64,000 nucleotides of DNA from Dactylellina haptotyla (GCA_031310005.1 CM062383.1:2294001-2358000); one strand, 5' to 3'. Counted from the first letter of the stretch, positions 47,380 through 58,779 are shown. Notes: generated from the letters alone by a model not told the origin. Translations and numbers: made by a program.

Positions 47380-50296
47380 TTTGCGTGTGCCGTCCGTCCG
47401 ACCTTCGTCCTTCCTATTCTGCGGCCAATCTGACTGGCTACCAACCGCTGCACTGTGGCGACCTGCAAACTTATGCAAACGGCAGCCGATACTTCTGTCC
47501 GGGTAATCGAGAGACAGGCAGGTCTGGGGAAACGAGGCTTGTCCGGCTGGGGAATCAACGGCCGCCGTGATCGAACGTTCGCAGCTTCACCAAGAAGGAA
47601 CCGCTGGGTGGGACGAACTGGTGAATCTTGCGAGAAAGGAGGTTCGAGGATCGCTTTCTTAGAATTGAAGGGAGAAGGTCAACTTGGCTTCAAGTGGCGA
47701 GTTCTGCGCCTTCCTCTTCTCTTATTCAATTTCTCGAAACAGACCTAGCTTCGATCGTGCTTGATAATAGACAGAACGAGCTAGTCCGGCATGCGCCTGC
47801 ATCTCACGACGACAATAATACCGGCCTCTGGTTCCAAGAATTCGGGCTGCAGACCGGGGGGGCTTAACCTCCCACTCGAGTATGTCTGCCGTCGGTGGGT
47901 ATGTATGGATGGGAGCTTTGGCATTTGACACATCGGCGCCTGCTTCGAGATACCACATTCGACTAAGGGCCCGCCGTCCTCCTTCTAGCAAGAGAGGCGG
48001 GAGGTTAAGATGGGACGAGATTTCGAGCTCCCACCAACTAGCCAGTAGAGTTTCTCGTTTTCCATCAGTTCGATAGTGGCTTCAGCAAGTGGGCCAGATC
48101 GTCGACGAGCTCTATAGCTCCTGATATACATCCCATTCACGCGGTTTTGAAGGCGAGAAAAGTGAAGAAACCACACTAGTCTCGTAGCGCACACAGGAGG
48201 CGAGAAACAGAGTGATGCGGTAACCTTCTGCTACCTGCCATAGTGCACCACTGCTCTCGATCGAATTTCCCCCTGTTTTTGTTCACGAAATTACATTTCC
48301 TCCCACAAGCCGTTTGTTCAACTGCATCTGGGATGTATCTTTCTGCCACCCATGTCATCGTTGTGAACATTCTTGCCCGCTTGGCCCGTGTGATTGGTAG
48401 GAAAAACGATCGAACATTTCTGGGCTGTGGGCAATCGAACGATGCAATGAGATGGAAAACAGAACCCCGCTAGCCGATAGTAGCTCCAGAGCAGGCGAGG
48501 TCACCACCACCCAACGTTACTTCATCAAAGGACCTTGTCCTGGTTGTTTAGGCTAGCGAGTACGTGCGGTAGAATGGCGACAGTATCAATCACAAAAGGG
48601 AGGGCTCATGCGAAAAGTAGAGAACTCTAACCTCAAGGGTTTCCCTTTCCTCCATCCGCCTCTATCGATAAGACGGCAGAAAAGGCCCCCAGGCCTTCAC
48701 GGACAAGGTCTGCAACTGGGGAATAGAACCGCAGAGGGTGTGTAACCGTTGTGAGCCACCTGCTTGAACGTTTTACATGTGCGACCGCTGCTGAGGTACA
48801 GAAATGCGGTTGTTCGCGAAAACAGGATGGCCAGTCCTGGTGCAAGCGAAATTGAACATCGAATTCCTCGATTATCATGTTTGTTTTTCCTTGGTTTTCG
48901 TGTGAGGTGGGTTTGCGAGAGATACTCTTGTTTTCGCCCCATGCGATGCACCACGTGAACCTCATCCCATCCGTAGCTGTGCGGAAATGTTGTGTGTGTC
49001 AAAGGGCTTGCTTGATATGAAAAGATAACAGGACTGCAAAGGTAGAGTCAACTTCCCTGGCACATGCATGAACCAGAGTTCCAAGATGCAAACTGGAAGC
49101 TAGGCTGAGGATTTACAGGGCGGAGGAACTGGATGCATTTCGTGAGCTCGGACCGCAAGGGACCAGGGTCTCTCATCGAAGTTCGTAATCTGGTAACATG
49201 ATTCGAATCGATTCGGAATCGACCGGTCGACCACACCAAGAAGCGTCGTTTGATAGGAAAAGTACTTACCTAAGAAATCAATATTTAAGATACACCTAGC
49301 TATTTTGATAAGATCATCGTGTTAGTGCATAATGTTTAGCGAAAGAAGGGAAAGACTTCCCCTCTAGTACATTTAATTCTTAAAAGCAGTTGAAGTTCTG
49401 ACCTATAATACCAAGAACGCTGATTGGCCCATTTGGGTGGTTTCTGTTTTTTGGTGTAACTCTCAACCACACACAACACATCTTCAACACCGGGACTGTT
49501 ACAGCGGTCCCGCCCTATTTTCTCTCCCTGCTCCCTGATATCAATCTGGAAAAAAAATAAAAGTCAAACGACGTCAAAAGCTCCAATAAGAATATCCAAA
49601 CTGCGTCCTTCCCTCTAGAGAACACCTACAAAGCTATTGATATCGTAACTGTTGCAACTAACTCAAAAGTATACAGATTCACCAAACTGCCTCTCATTAT
49701 TACAAAACCTTTTCTAGATTTCTTCCATCACCACAAATTTAAGTCAATATTAAATATTGACTACAAGTTCCTCCATAATAAGATGCGGTGACAGTAAGAT
49801 CTATACTAAAAAAGGTTCCTACATACACTAATATCATCAACATCTACCGCGAATTCTCAGAATTCCAATAATAAACATGCCAAATTTACGACAGTCGCTC
49901 ATTAACGTTTATGATTTCATCACGCTCGCATATAGGCTTCATAATCTTCCAATGAAAGACTATGACGACGATATGAACTGCCCCGTCCGATGTCTAGAAA
50001 TATGTCTCAAAGATCTATCACAAGAATATGACCCTTTTGAGAATTCTGTCCCTTCAGGATTCCGACCCTATGCACCAATCGGGCGGAGTTGCGGAGGTGA
50101 CCAAGTGATATCAGGCCGCAAAATTTTACAATTTCTAGGAATATTATCAAGCTAGGAGATCTGGGTCGTTCTCGTAATAGAAACGACGACGAAATTGAAA
50201 AGGAGATGTAGGGCTTTTAAGACGGTGAGAAATACTACCACACGTGATATTACTAGGGATATTATGAGGATAATGGCACCTAGAAGATAACGGGGC
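47380..50296. other. Gene-poor region, 2.9 kb
   Basis: GC-rich sequence immediately upstream of the DUF4484 gene, then mixed sequence. A plus-strand frame at 49877-50155 (92 codons, start MPNLRQSLINVYDF) is too weak to call. No tRNA, transposon ends or tandem repeats were recognised. Confidence 0.45.
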
Positions 50297-50845
50297 ATGA
50301 GTACCACAGAGCATGCATCAAAGAATGGCTTTCATGTAATAAATATTTGTCCGCTATGTCGTCGACCAGTGAGCGGGAGCCTGGAAACAGACGGTAACGA
50401 GTCTAGTGGCGGAGCTGATTGCTACAACTGCGGTGGCTTCGGCCACTACGCACCGGACTGCCCGTCACCAAAGAACAACGCTAGAATACCTCAGTACAGA
50501 CAGCCCTCCAACCAGCCAGACAACAGGAGGAACGTCAACAATAACGGGCGGGGCACTTACGAAAATGGCCAGCAGGGCAGGAGCAACGTTAACAATGACA
50601 ACGGTAACTCCCGCCCCCAACATGCGACGACACCGACAGATTTCGTGTACGAAGCACATGATATCGGTACGCCAGAAGGCCCAAACGACACCTTCACACT
50701 AATATTGTTCGTATCAAGGTGGTTACTATTTGGGGTACTATATTTTATTCTTTATAAGATATTATTCTTGGTTTTTCTTCCACGAATGAAAATAAATCAA
50801 TTACAAAAGCGCAACAAGTTCGCTAACTTTGGTGCCCGGAATTAA
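50297..50845 (+). CDS. CCHC zinc-knuckle protein with C-terminal membrane segment
   Basis: 182 aa, single exon. A CxxC pair (CPLCRR) at ~18-21 is followed by a perfect CCHC zinc knuckle CYNCGGFGHYAPDC (CX2CX4HX4C) at ~42-55, a nucleic-acid-binding module. The middle is Asn/Gln/Arg/Gly-rich (NNNGRGTYENGQQG), and residues ~133-160 are strongly hydrophobic (TLILFVSRWLLFGVLYFILY), a likely tail anchor, followed by a basic end. A zinc knuckle joined to a membrane anchor is unusual. It sits in a gene-poor region. No retrotransposon gag, protease or reverse transcriptase is visible nearby, so I do not call it a mobile-element relic. Confidence 0.55.
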   Translation: MSTTEHASKNGFHVINICPLCRRPVSGSLETDGNESSGGADCYNCGGFGHYAPDCPSPKNNARIPQYRQPSNQPDNRRNVNNNGRGTYENGQQGRSNVNNDNGNSRPQHATTPTDFVYEAHDIGTPEGPNDTFTLILFVSRWLLFGVLYFILYKILFLVFLPRMKINQLQKRNKFANFGARN

Positions 50846-51326
50846 TTCGAATTGCCCAATTGCCCTGTTCGTAATTGTAGATTTGAGAACCTTGAATCGT
50901 ATCAAGTAGGCCACTGAGATGGACCGATTTTTATTTTCTGTGTAACCAGTCTATGAATTATGCGCAACGCATTCTCAACACTAGGGCTAAAGCTGTGTGC
51001 AACGGTCATCTCAAGACCAGACTGTTGCTTGTGCACGACTAGAGCGTCAGGCAACGGTCCTGCAAATATATGGTTTCCGATTTAACTTCTTCAATTGAAA
51101 AATTGATCTTGCCAAAACCGATAACTTCAATTTCGACACCTTCAACAACTTGCATATCAAAACTTCGGTTCTCCGAAACTAAGACACAATTATTGAAATC
51201 AAAAAACTACGTACAGGTGGGTCTGTTTAGCTTTCTTTTATCATGTGAAACATCCCTTGCAGTATCGAAGAGTATATTCAAAGCCCCGAAAAATTGATCT
51301 AAACGTTTAGATAAATAGGCGAAAAT
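50846..51326. other. Intergenic
   Basis: AT-rich, no supportable feature. Confidence 0.45.
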
Positions 51327-51737
51327 ATGGACATCGGCTACCAATTCTCAACTTCAACCGCAAAAATGTTGAAAAAGCGCAAGACCCTTCCCAAGCAAGG
51401 TTTCCGCAGCAAGCTCGCGGCCTTGACGAAATGCTTTGGTGCATTAACCTTGGATGACGATCCACGAGTCAGCTATCTTGCTGCAAAGAAGAGAAAGAAT
51501 TCGTTTAGAAGTCCATTTGCCAAAGCATCCGCTAGTTGTATGACTATGCCCCCACCAAGATATATTTTTAACTTGCGAGGCATGTGGGTTATTAAAGATC
51601 GTAAAGGTTTTCAGCGCAAGCGACCCGACAAGATCCAAAGTCAGATGGCCAAGAGAGAAATCTCAGTGCAAAGAAAGAGGTTCAAGCGTCTTGCTGGACT
51701 TCCAACGAAGAAGCGGATTAGCCGCAAACGAAAGTAA
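51327..51737 (+). CDS. Small, very basic hypothetical protein
   Basis: 136 aa, rich in Lys and Arg, ending KKRISRKRK. The N-terminal part holds FRSKLAALTKCFGALTLDDDP. A second possible start is Met14 (MLKKRKTLP). The composition suggests a nucleic-acid-binding or nuclear protein, but no domain is recognised and the surroundings are gene-poor, so this may be a lineage-specific or spurious gene. Confidence 0.35.
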   Translation: MDIGYQFSTSTAKMLKKRKTLPKQGFRSKLAALTKCFGALTLDDDPRVSYLAAKKRKNSFRSPFAKASASCMTMPPPRYIFNLRGMWVIKDRKGFQRKRPDKIQSQMAKREISVQRKRFKRLAGLPTKKRISRKRK

Positions 51738-52758
51738 CCTGGGTTTATGGTTGGTTAAAAAGGTCTGCTCTCTGCTTGAAAATGCTACTACTTGCTTCCA
51801 CTCGCTGACAAGATTACAGGCTGTTTTTTATTCTTCGGTCGCAAAAGTTAAAATCCTCTTTGCAAAATATGCATCAACTATTGCCATTATATTGGCTGTA
51901 TCGTAGGTCGCTGGAGCCATGGAGTGGCTTTCTAAAGTTCTTAATATATTCAGATCATCGACGCGGTTTTTTTAGTCGTAGTATAATTATTTAATATTCC
52001 TCTCACTGCCTGCCAATAATATATATTGAATGGGAATCAAATAAATACCAAATTAAAATCTAAATTATCTAAAGATGATCAAATCAAGAGTCGAAATGTG
52101 TTGGATATTGGAAAGTAAAGGTCGTTGCTGTAGCAACACCAGGCAAACTGTGCAGCGAAAGTCGGATAAACCCAGGATTCTCGCGGTACTCGATCACAGA
52201 ACTGCAGAATAGAGTAATAATGACAGCGCTAGGCCGTAGATAGGGGTATAAGTACCGAATGCGGGAAGAGGGTGGAAGCTGTCTCCACTGAGTCCCCCGT
52301 CCGCACTTATTTTATTACGCGATACGGCATAGCCCTGCAGGGTTTCAGTATGGCGAGCTTGACAGTTACAACACTGGCGTGCGTACCCCTGCCGCTTGCC
52401 CCCTTTCGAGACCGGGATGAAAGGAAAGAAAATAAACAAACCGGAGCTAACACATTAATTAAAACCACTTCGCAGGCTCCTCTCGTGTGCTTGCTGCTAC
52501 ACCAACTTCAACCTCAACCTCAGCATCCAACTAGCCGTCGTTCCTAAAAAATAGAAGAGAATTGTCTCCCGCAGCGGCACAGTCGGTTGCATAACTCCCT
52601 CCGGTGCCATTCAGGCAAGCACATCGTGGTTTCGCATCCCTTGACCGATCCGGCACACACAGTACGTGTTTTTCTCATTCAGCATTTTTTCACAATTAAT
52701 GTTGGCAATTTATGGTTCTGTTGTGCTAATATTGCTGTGATAACTATCCAGAACCACC
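51738..52758. other. Intergenic with a possible 5' UTR intron of the downstream gene
   Basis: A GTACGT donor at ~52662 and an AG at ~52750 (CTATCCAG), with GCTAAT between them, would remove ~89 nt of leader just before the start of the 430-aa gene. The rest shows nothing. Confidence 0.4.
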
Positions 52759-54051
52759 ATGGACTCCCACAACATCGAATTCGAGACCCCCAAGCATCCG
52801 GGCTGGTTGCAGCCGGATTTCAACATGTCCGACTTTTTGAACCTCACGCCCACGCCGGCGACCGACCGCCACGGCAACGGCAAAACTCCCGGCCAGCCTC
52901 GCACCCTCAGGTCTCAACTCGCAAAGCGACTTGAGACCGCCAAAAAGGCGGGAAGAGTGCAGCACCCTTTTGTCACCCCAGCCCTCAAAATGCCGTGGAC
53001 GGGGAACGATGAGAACGAGTCCCCAGTCGAACAGGCTGGGCTCACGATCGACCCGACCCTCCTCCAGCTGGAGGACGACGACATCCCTGAGGGGATCATG
53101 ACCCCTCTCGCGAATGTCAAGGCTCGCTCCAAGCCTTTCTCCGAGCGAATCAGCGACAGGTCCTCCAAGAGGCAGTGCAGCGGAGGGTTCTCCGACAGCA
53201 AGAGACTCCCACTGCACGACTTGCAATCTCCGCTCGCTCTCGAGCCCACCACTCCCACCGAAAAACAAACGAATATCGGCAGCGAGGATGATTCTGTCGT
53301 ATTCCGAAGCACACACGCGATCGACGCGTCGTCGATTACCCCAAAACCGACACCTGCAAATGTATCCGAAATCACCTCTGAAATCAGCACAGATGAACAG
53401 GCCGATGTTGATATCACACCGCGCCCCACAAAATCCGCATTGAAGACCGTTTCTCAGACGCCAGCCCCAGCTTCCGAGATCGACTCCAAAACAGAACAAA
53501 TCCCCTTTTCTATCAAAAAGAAGGTCAGCTTTTCGGATGAGCAGAAACAGCACCGTCGTACCGCCTCGGATCCAACCAGCGGACCGCAACAAACTATCCA
53601 AAATACACCACCCCAACCCCCTGCCGAAATCCTCACCGAAGAGCAGGAATTGATCCTCCAAGATCCGCGGTTCGATGAAATGCCCAATTCCGTCGCACAA
53701 TTAAAACTCCTGTTGGCCAGCACCCAGGACAAGCTCAAAGCCGCACAGCGTGCCCTCGAAGCCGCTACCCAGAACGAAATGTTCCTTCAGCAGGAGATGT
53801 CTCATTATAAGAACATGAAGCCCCTGAAAACGGAGGAGAAAAAGGAAGAAGTCAAAAAGGAAGAAGTCAAGAGGAAGCCAATCGCCACCGCGCCAGCAAC
53901 TAGGAAACCTCTCGTCCCTTCTACGCGTCCACACACCTCGATGGGAAACAGACATCACAAGTTAGAACCAGTTGGGAAAGTTAGTGCCAACAGTCGTTCG
54001 GGAGCAGCAACACCCAACAGTCTCACGAAAGCACCTCCCCGCCGACGATAA
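52759..54051 (+). CDS. Disordered protein with KVSF (PP1-docking type) motif and short coiled coil
   Basis: 430 aa, single coding exon, with a strong start context (CCACCATGG). The sequence is Ser/Thr/Pro-rich with many SP/TP sites. KSALK at ~225-229 is followed by KKKVSFSDE, where K255-V-S-F258 fits the RVxF docking motif for protein phosphatase 1. Residues ~310-360 form a short coiled coil (QLKLLLASTQDKLKAAQRALEAA style), followed by a duplicated KKEEVKKEEVK segment and a basic tail. No catalytic domain. It could be a cell-cycle or spindle scaffold, but the family is not recognised. Confidence 0.65.
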   Translation: MDSHNIEFETPKHPGWLQPDFNMSDFLNLTPTPATDRHGNGKTPGQPRTLRSQLAKRLETAKKAGRVQHPFVTPALKMPWTGNDENESPVEQAGLTIDPTLLQLEDDDIPEGIMTPLANVKARSKPFSERISDRSSKRQCSGGFSDSKRLPLHDLQSPLALEPTTPTEKQTNIGSEDDSVVFRSTHAIDASSITPKPTPANVSEITSEISTDEQADVDITPRPTKSALKTVSQTPAPASEIDSKTEQIPFSIKKKVSFSDEQKQHRRTASDPTSGPQQTIQNTPPQPPAEILTEEQELILQDPRFDEMPNSVAQLKLLLASTQDKLKAAQRALEAATQNEMFLQQEMSHYKNMKPLKTEEKKEEVKKEEVKRKPIATAPATRKPLVPSTRPHTSMGNRHHKLEPVGKVSANSRSGAATPNSLTKAPPRRR

Positions 54052-55019
54052 CATTAGCTGAGCATTTTTGCTCCCCGAATTCTGGATAAATAAATTGGAG
54101 AAGAGTGGCAGTTATCCTTACGAAATGGATAGAGCTGCAGATAGGAAGGATTCTTGTGATAACGAAAAAACCGCTTGTTTTTGTTTTCTGTCTCTTTTTC
54201 CACTACTTCCGACATGATTGTTTTAGCGTTGTTTTCAGTTCTTATCATCGGAGTTCAGGAGTAATAAACTACATTGCATGGCTCTTTTGACTCTTTTTTC
54301 TTCCTATAAATATTTAAAGATATTTCTTAATTTATAAATTCAGTAAGGTTAATGTATTCGCATCTAGAATCTACTATATACTTCTTGGAACCTTGGTATT
54401 ATAGATATCTACGAGTGAGATAGCATTGATGAGGAAACCATCAGAAACATAAAGCGCGACTAACAGCAGCGTAGCCAGGATCCGGAGTTTCGGGTCAGAA
54501 CTTGTCATTGACGAGATTGCCATCCTTCACCTAACAGAGCCAGACTGTAGACGGAGATCATAAATTCGGTTGAATCATGTGAAAGGTAGGATCATCCTAC
54601 TCAATCTTTTTAAAAACCTCTAGACGGTTGAGGGAAATCGGAGCTGCATACTGAGTTTAAGGTTGGGGAAGTCAATCAAGATCTGCGCTCGATATTTTTG
54701 TCGCTCGAATTGTGAGAGTATTTCTGGTCTTCGCGAGGAATTGAACAGACCATGTGCCTATCTTCGATCTTCCTTTATTCCACTCTTCCCATATAAACCA
54801 ACATATGGGGGAAACGTATATATATATATATATATATAAGCACAATCAAAAATAATTATGTAAGTCACACCCATATTCGTCTTCTGTTCTCTCTCTGCTA
54901 GATTAGATCTTTGCTAGTAGATTTAAGAATGCTTTGAATCGTTATTCAGTTCTCAATTGATCAATTTAGTCGGACTCAAAGTCAGCAACCCTTCAACAAC
55001 CAGGTACATAAATCTAAAC
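54052..55019. other. Intergenic with (TA)n tract
   Basis: AT-rich, no gene supported. A (TA)n run lies at 54817-54838, about 180 bases before the kinase-like start. Confidence 0.5.
54817..54838. repeat. (TA)n microsatellite
   Basis: A perfect run of 11 TA dinucleotides in the promoter region of the kinase-like gene. Confidence 0.95.
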
Positions 55020-55967
55020 ATGTCTGAAAACAGCATCCCAGCTGTTCAGCAAGAGAATATGCAATTCGTTAAAGAAGATATACTGCCAGCCGAAGAAGAA
55101 AAGTTTTGTTTTGATGATGATCTATCAGACGGTGTCTTCTGGGGTCGTAGACGCGAGCCGGACAAAGCTCAATTAGAAAGAGATATGGACGGAATAGAAA
55201 GAGATACGTCAACATGGGGTCTCAAGGAACACGATCTCTGTCTCAAAGATATATTCCCTAATGGCTACGTCTACCACCCAAACCCAGAGGATCTGGTGGA
55301 CCGTGGGTCACGATATATCCAGAAAATCCGTGGCATGGCAGTTAAATACCCAGCCGAGGAACGAGAGATCGCAATGGCCCAACTGTGCGGTCCCGGCGAC
55401 TGCGGCGTCAAAATTTTAGGTCACACGTACTACGCTCTAGAGAAGGTCGGCGGGACCCCGTTCAAAACGGGCATCACGATGGAGATCGCGCAACCGATAC
55501 GACACAATATTGCGAACTTCACTGATGACGAGAAACGAACATTAAAGGAGGAAATGATTGCACTTTTGGAAAGACTGCATGATAAATACAACATGGTCCA
55601 CGGAGACATAAAGCCTGCGAATTTCGTGCGCTGTAGTGATGGAAAGCTAAGGATGTGTGATTTCGAAACTGCCCGACCTGCCGACGAGGATCCGGCTCTA
55701 TGGGGACTCAAGGGAGTGGGGCGCTATACTAGCCAATACCGGTGCCCAACTCGACCAGATAAAGCTCCTCCCACGAAATTTGACGACTGGTATGCCATGG
55801 CGATTTCAATTTGGGAGATTTATACGGGTAAGATGCCTTTTGAAGGTTGGGAATACATGTATAGGGCCCATCTCGAGAGACAAACCGTCGATGTATCCGA
55901 AGTCAAATGCTTAGAGACGAGAGAGTGGATAAAGGATATCTTACAGAAAGGAGGTGCTAAGGTATAA
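55020..55967 (+). CDS. Protein kinase-like protein with non-canonical DFE motif
   Basis: 315 aa from ATG 55020 (MSENSIPAVQ). An acidic N-terminus precedes a kinase fold: AVKYP with Lys109 as candidate beta-3 Lys, then the catalytic loop HGDIKPANF with Asp196, where HRD is replaced by HGD, and CDFETARP at 213-220, where the usual DFG is DFE. GVGRYTSQYRCP and FDDWYAMAISIWEIYTGKMPF match the activation segment and helix F (the DxW Asp). The glycine-rich loop is not evident. Such small kinase-like proteins are expanded in some filamentous fungi; activity is possible since both catalytic Asp remain. The frame is open 21 codons upstream, but the context favours this ATG. Confidence 0.75.
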   Translation: MSENSIPAVQQENMQFVKEDILPAEEEKFCFDDDLSDGVFWGRRREPDKAQLERDMDGIERDTSTWGLKEHDLCLKDIFPNGYVYHPNPEDLVDRGSRYIQKIRGMAVKYPAEEREIAMAQLCGPGDCGVKILGHTYYALEKVGGTPFKTGITMEIAQPIRHNIANFTDDEKRTLKEEMIALLERLHDKYNMVHGDIKPANFVRCSDGKLRMCDFETARPADEDPALWGLKGVGRYTSQYRCPTRPDKAPPTKFDDWYAMAISIWEIYTGKMPFEGWEYMYRAHLERQTVDVSEVKCLETREWIKDILQKGGAKV

Positions 55968-56177
55968 GTTTATAGTAGAAAAATAGTATTGATAAATATG
56001 CAGGGTATCTCTTCTCGCCTTAAACTAGCTAACTATGTCATTTCAATCTCGATGAATGCAAAACTCCCATGCATGTTAAATGCAAAGAAATGTGAACTTC
56101 AGTATGCTTCGGAGATCTAACCCGCTCCCAAATGCTTAAATGATAACCGTCCAAATACTCCTTCAGTATGCGCCTAC

Positions 56178-57916
56178 CTATCTACCCAGCCTGGTAACTC
56201 TCTCAATATCAACAATTTCCTTTGGAGCATGCGATAGATTCTCGAATCCGTCTTCTGTGATGAGAATACAATCCTCAATCCTCACACCTCCAACATCCCA
56301 GTATTTTGTAAGAGCCATTTCATCGACATGCTTTTTCCCCTCTGGGAAATTAGACACGTAGTCTTCGTAGAGTGGGTAGTTAAAATACACCCCTGGTTCC
56401 ACGGTGACCACCATCCCCGGTTGAAGATGATTGTGGATCTCACGATCGGTGTATGCTTCAAAATCGTCCAGCGGTACCACAGGAGACCTCCGTCGTGCCC
56501 GTCTCGCACCTAAACCACTTGAGATGAACTCTCCGTAGAGAACATCGTGAACTTCAAGTCCAACGTGGTGACCTACACCAAGCAATATTAGCAAACTCAT
56601 ATATCTTTAACAGTTCCCTTCAGAAAAAATATTAAGAAAAAAGCAGGTGGAGAACACACCCAAGCCATGTGGGAAGAACACCTTCCCGATAACATTGCTC
56701 TTCACAATATCCTCCTTCGTCCCCACTAAAACCCCCAACCTCATCAACCCTTCTATCGCCACATTCGCAGCGGCTAAATGACAATCCCGCCATCTAACAC
56801 CCGGCTTAACCATCCCGAACACCACCCGCTGCATCTCATACACGATCGCATACACTTCCTTGGCCTCCGCGCTAAACCGCCCGTTGATAGGGAAAGTCCG
56901 CGTGACATCGCTCGAATAAAGCCCATACTCCGCCCCGGCATCCAGCAACACCAGTTGCTTCCCCTTCAACTCCTGATCGTTCCGCATGTAGTGTAATATC
57001 GAGCAATTCCTGCCCGAGCAAGCGATGGTATCGTACGACAGTTTCCCGCCGCGCTTGATCGATTCAGCGATAAACTCGGCTTCGATCTCCCGCTCGGAAG
57101 TGTACGAGTCGATGTTTGCCATAATTTTCATGTGGCCGTGGGTGCTGATTTCGTTGGCGCGGCGGATCAGCGCGATCTCGTAGGCGTCCTTGGTGAGGCG
57201 GCAGACGTCCATTGCGTATGCGAGTTTTGTGTTATCGCAGCGGGTGGGCCAGAGGGCCGAGTTGATGGGAGGGTAGTAGTCGTGCAGGATGTGGATGTGG
57301 GCGGACGGGTGGGCGACGGCGTAGGCTTCCACGGTGGTGGGGAGCTGGTCGGTGTAGTTTGCCATATCGATGTCGTGGGTGAGCACGAGGGTTTTGGGAG
57401 TGGGTGATGGACCGGACCTATCATAGACAACTGATTAGTATATATTTCTATAGCATGCTTTTATGTATAGATATATAAGGGAAGATATCTTACCAGAGCT
57501 TCTCTTTGGGATCTGGCTTCAAGATCCACAGAGTGAGAGTATCGGTCTCGATATCGTAGGTCACATGACCATCCGGCAGATCGTAGCCCGTGACATAGTA
57601 AAAGTACCGCTTCTGGCGCCAGAAGGCTGCCATGTCGCTGTCTTCATTGTTCTGAGAGACCTCGCCGCAGAGGTATATCAACCCTTCAGTGATTCCGAGT
57701 TCCTTTGCGACCCGCCGGACATGGCTTTTGGCTAGACAGGGGTGCCGTTCATTGCTATATTAGCTTCCCGAACCCGTTTCCAAGCATATTTCGCACGAGA
57801 AAGAACATACCCGGATACTTTGCAGTCGTCAAGTCGACGTCCTGATTGACCTCCAGCCCGATATGCAGCTTTGCCGTCGCCGTGCAGCTGTGCGGGTTCT
57901 CAGCGTTCGGTCTCAT
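56178..57916 (-). CDS. Xaa-Pro aminopeptidase (aminopeptidase P/prolidase, M24B)
   Basis: Exons 57916-57811, 57731-57494, 57417-56660 and 56572-56178 give 498 aa. Joins restore KYPAKSHVRRVAKELG, EKLWSGPSPTPKT and FPHGLGHHVGLEVHD. The N-terminal creatinase-like domain is followed by the pita-bread catalytic domain. All five metal ligands are present: Asp274 (LLDAGAEYG), Asp285 (SSDVTRTF), His369 (GLGHHVG), Glu426 (TVEPGVYF) and Glu467 (VRIEDC). This is the fungal PEPP-type enzyme, which removes N-terminal residues before proline or cleaves X-Pro dipeptides, using two Mn ions in the cytosol. The start is only 255 bases from the divergent LSM7 start. Confidence 0.92.
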
Positions 57917-58171
57917 CGTCGCTGGTTGTCTGGTGGTTGGTTGGTTGGGGAGTAGAGCTGCTTCCAAGCATCAGAGCCGACGTTAAGCAGCAAGCAGCAG
58001 CTCGCTTCCCTTTTAAAAGCTCCCAGCCGAACAGAAAAAAAACAAAAACACACACCCGCTCCACCACCACAACCACCACCTGACTACCCCCCTCGCTCGA
58101 CGCATTCCAGGCAGCAAAGAGAAACCCCACCCAGCTTCCACTCTCCTCAATCGATAATCCGACAGTCAAAC
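57917..58171. promoter_or_regulatory. Compact bidirectional promoter between aminopeptidase P and LSM7
   Basis: 255 bp separate two divergent start codons. The centre is C/A-rich (CACCACC repeats near 58060-58080) with no clear TATA box, as expected for two housekeeping genes. Confidence 0.6.
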
Positions 58172-58779
58172 ATGGAAAACCGACGCGGCAACTACCGCGG
58201 TGGCTCGTCCCGTGGCGGTGACCGAGGCGGCCGAGGAGGACGAGGCAATTACTCCAACGACAGAGGCTACAATCGTGATTCGAACCACCAGGGCCGGGAC
58301 GGCGAGAACAGCAGGGGCGGCAGAGACGGCGGCAGCGGAGGACAGCAGCACGAGCGGCCTAAGAAGGAGGCAATCTTAGATTTGGCAAAGTACATGGATA
58401 AGAGGATTATCGTCAAATTCAGCGGCGGCAGAGAAGGTTCGTCTCTAGCAATTTCAGTCTGAAAGGGTTTTTCCTATAGCTAATGAATTCCTGCTGCACA
58501 GTCACCGGCGCATTAAAAGGATACGACCAGTTGATGAACTTGGTTCTGGATGAGGTCAAAGAAGTCATGCGAGGTATACCTTCAACTTATACCTTCCCTC
58601 TATGAAATACGATTGCTAACATGGTACTCTTGAATGTTGTAGACGAAGAAGGCAACGAACAATCCCGCGAGCTGGGTCTCGTCGTCGCACGTGGGCCCTT
58701 ACTCGTCTTAATATCACCCGTCGACGGCACAGAACAAATCGACAATCCATTTGCAGCAGCAGAGCAGCCAACGATATAA
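58172..58779 (+). CDS. LSM7: U6 snRNA-associated Sm-like protein LSm7 with RGG-rich N-terminal extension
   Basis: Exons 58172-58436, 58502-58573 and 58643-58779 give 157 aa. The Sm fold starts near residue 65: AILDLAKYMDKRIIVKFSGGRE, VTGALKGYDQLMNLVLDEV, then RELGLVVARGPLLVLISPVDG, which matches the Sm1 and Sm2 motifs of LSm7 in particular. The protein belongs to the LSm1-7 (decapping) and LSm2-8 (U6 snRNA) rings. About 60 residues of RGG/RG-rich disordered sequence (NYRGGSSRGGDRGGRGG and so on) precede the Sm domain; yeast and human LSm7 lack such a long tail. Introns are 65 and 69 nt; intron 1 has a GTTCGT donor. Confidence 0.93.

Noticed and set aside
47098-47570. Overlapping GC-rich frames on both strands before the DUF4484 gene
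   Set aside because: They overlap exon 1 and its leader and carry no independent motifs.
49200-49225. Repeated GATTCGAATCGATTCGGAATC words reminiscent of a tRNA T-loop
   Set aside because: No acceptor stem, anticodon arm or D-loop could be placed around it.
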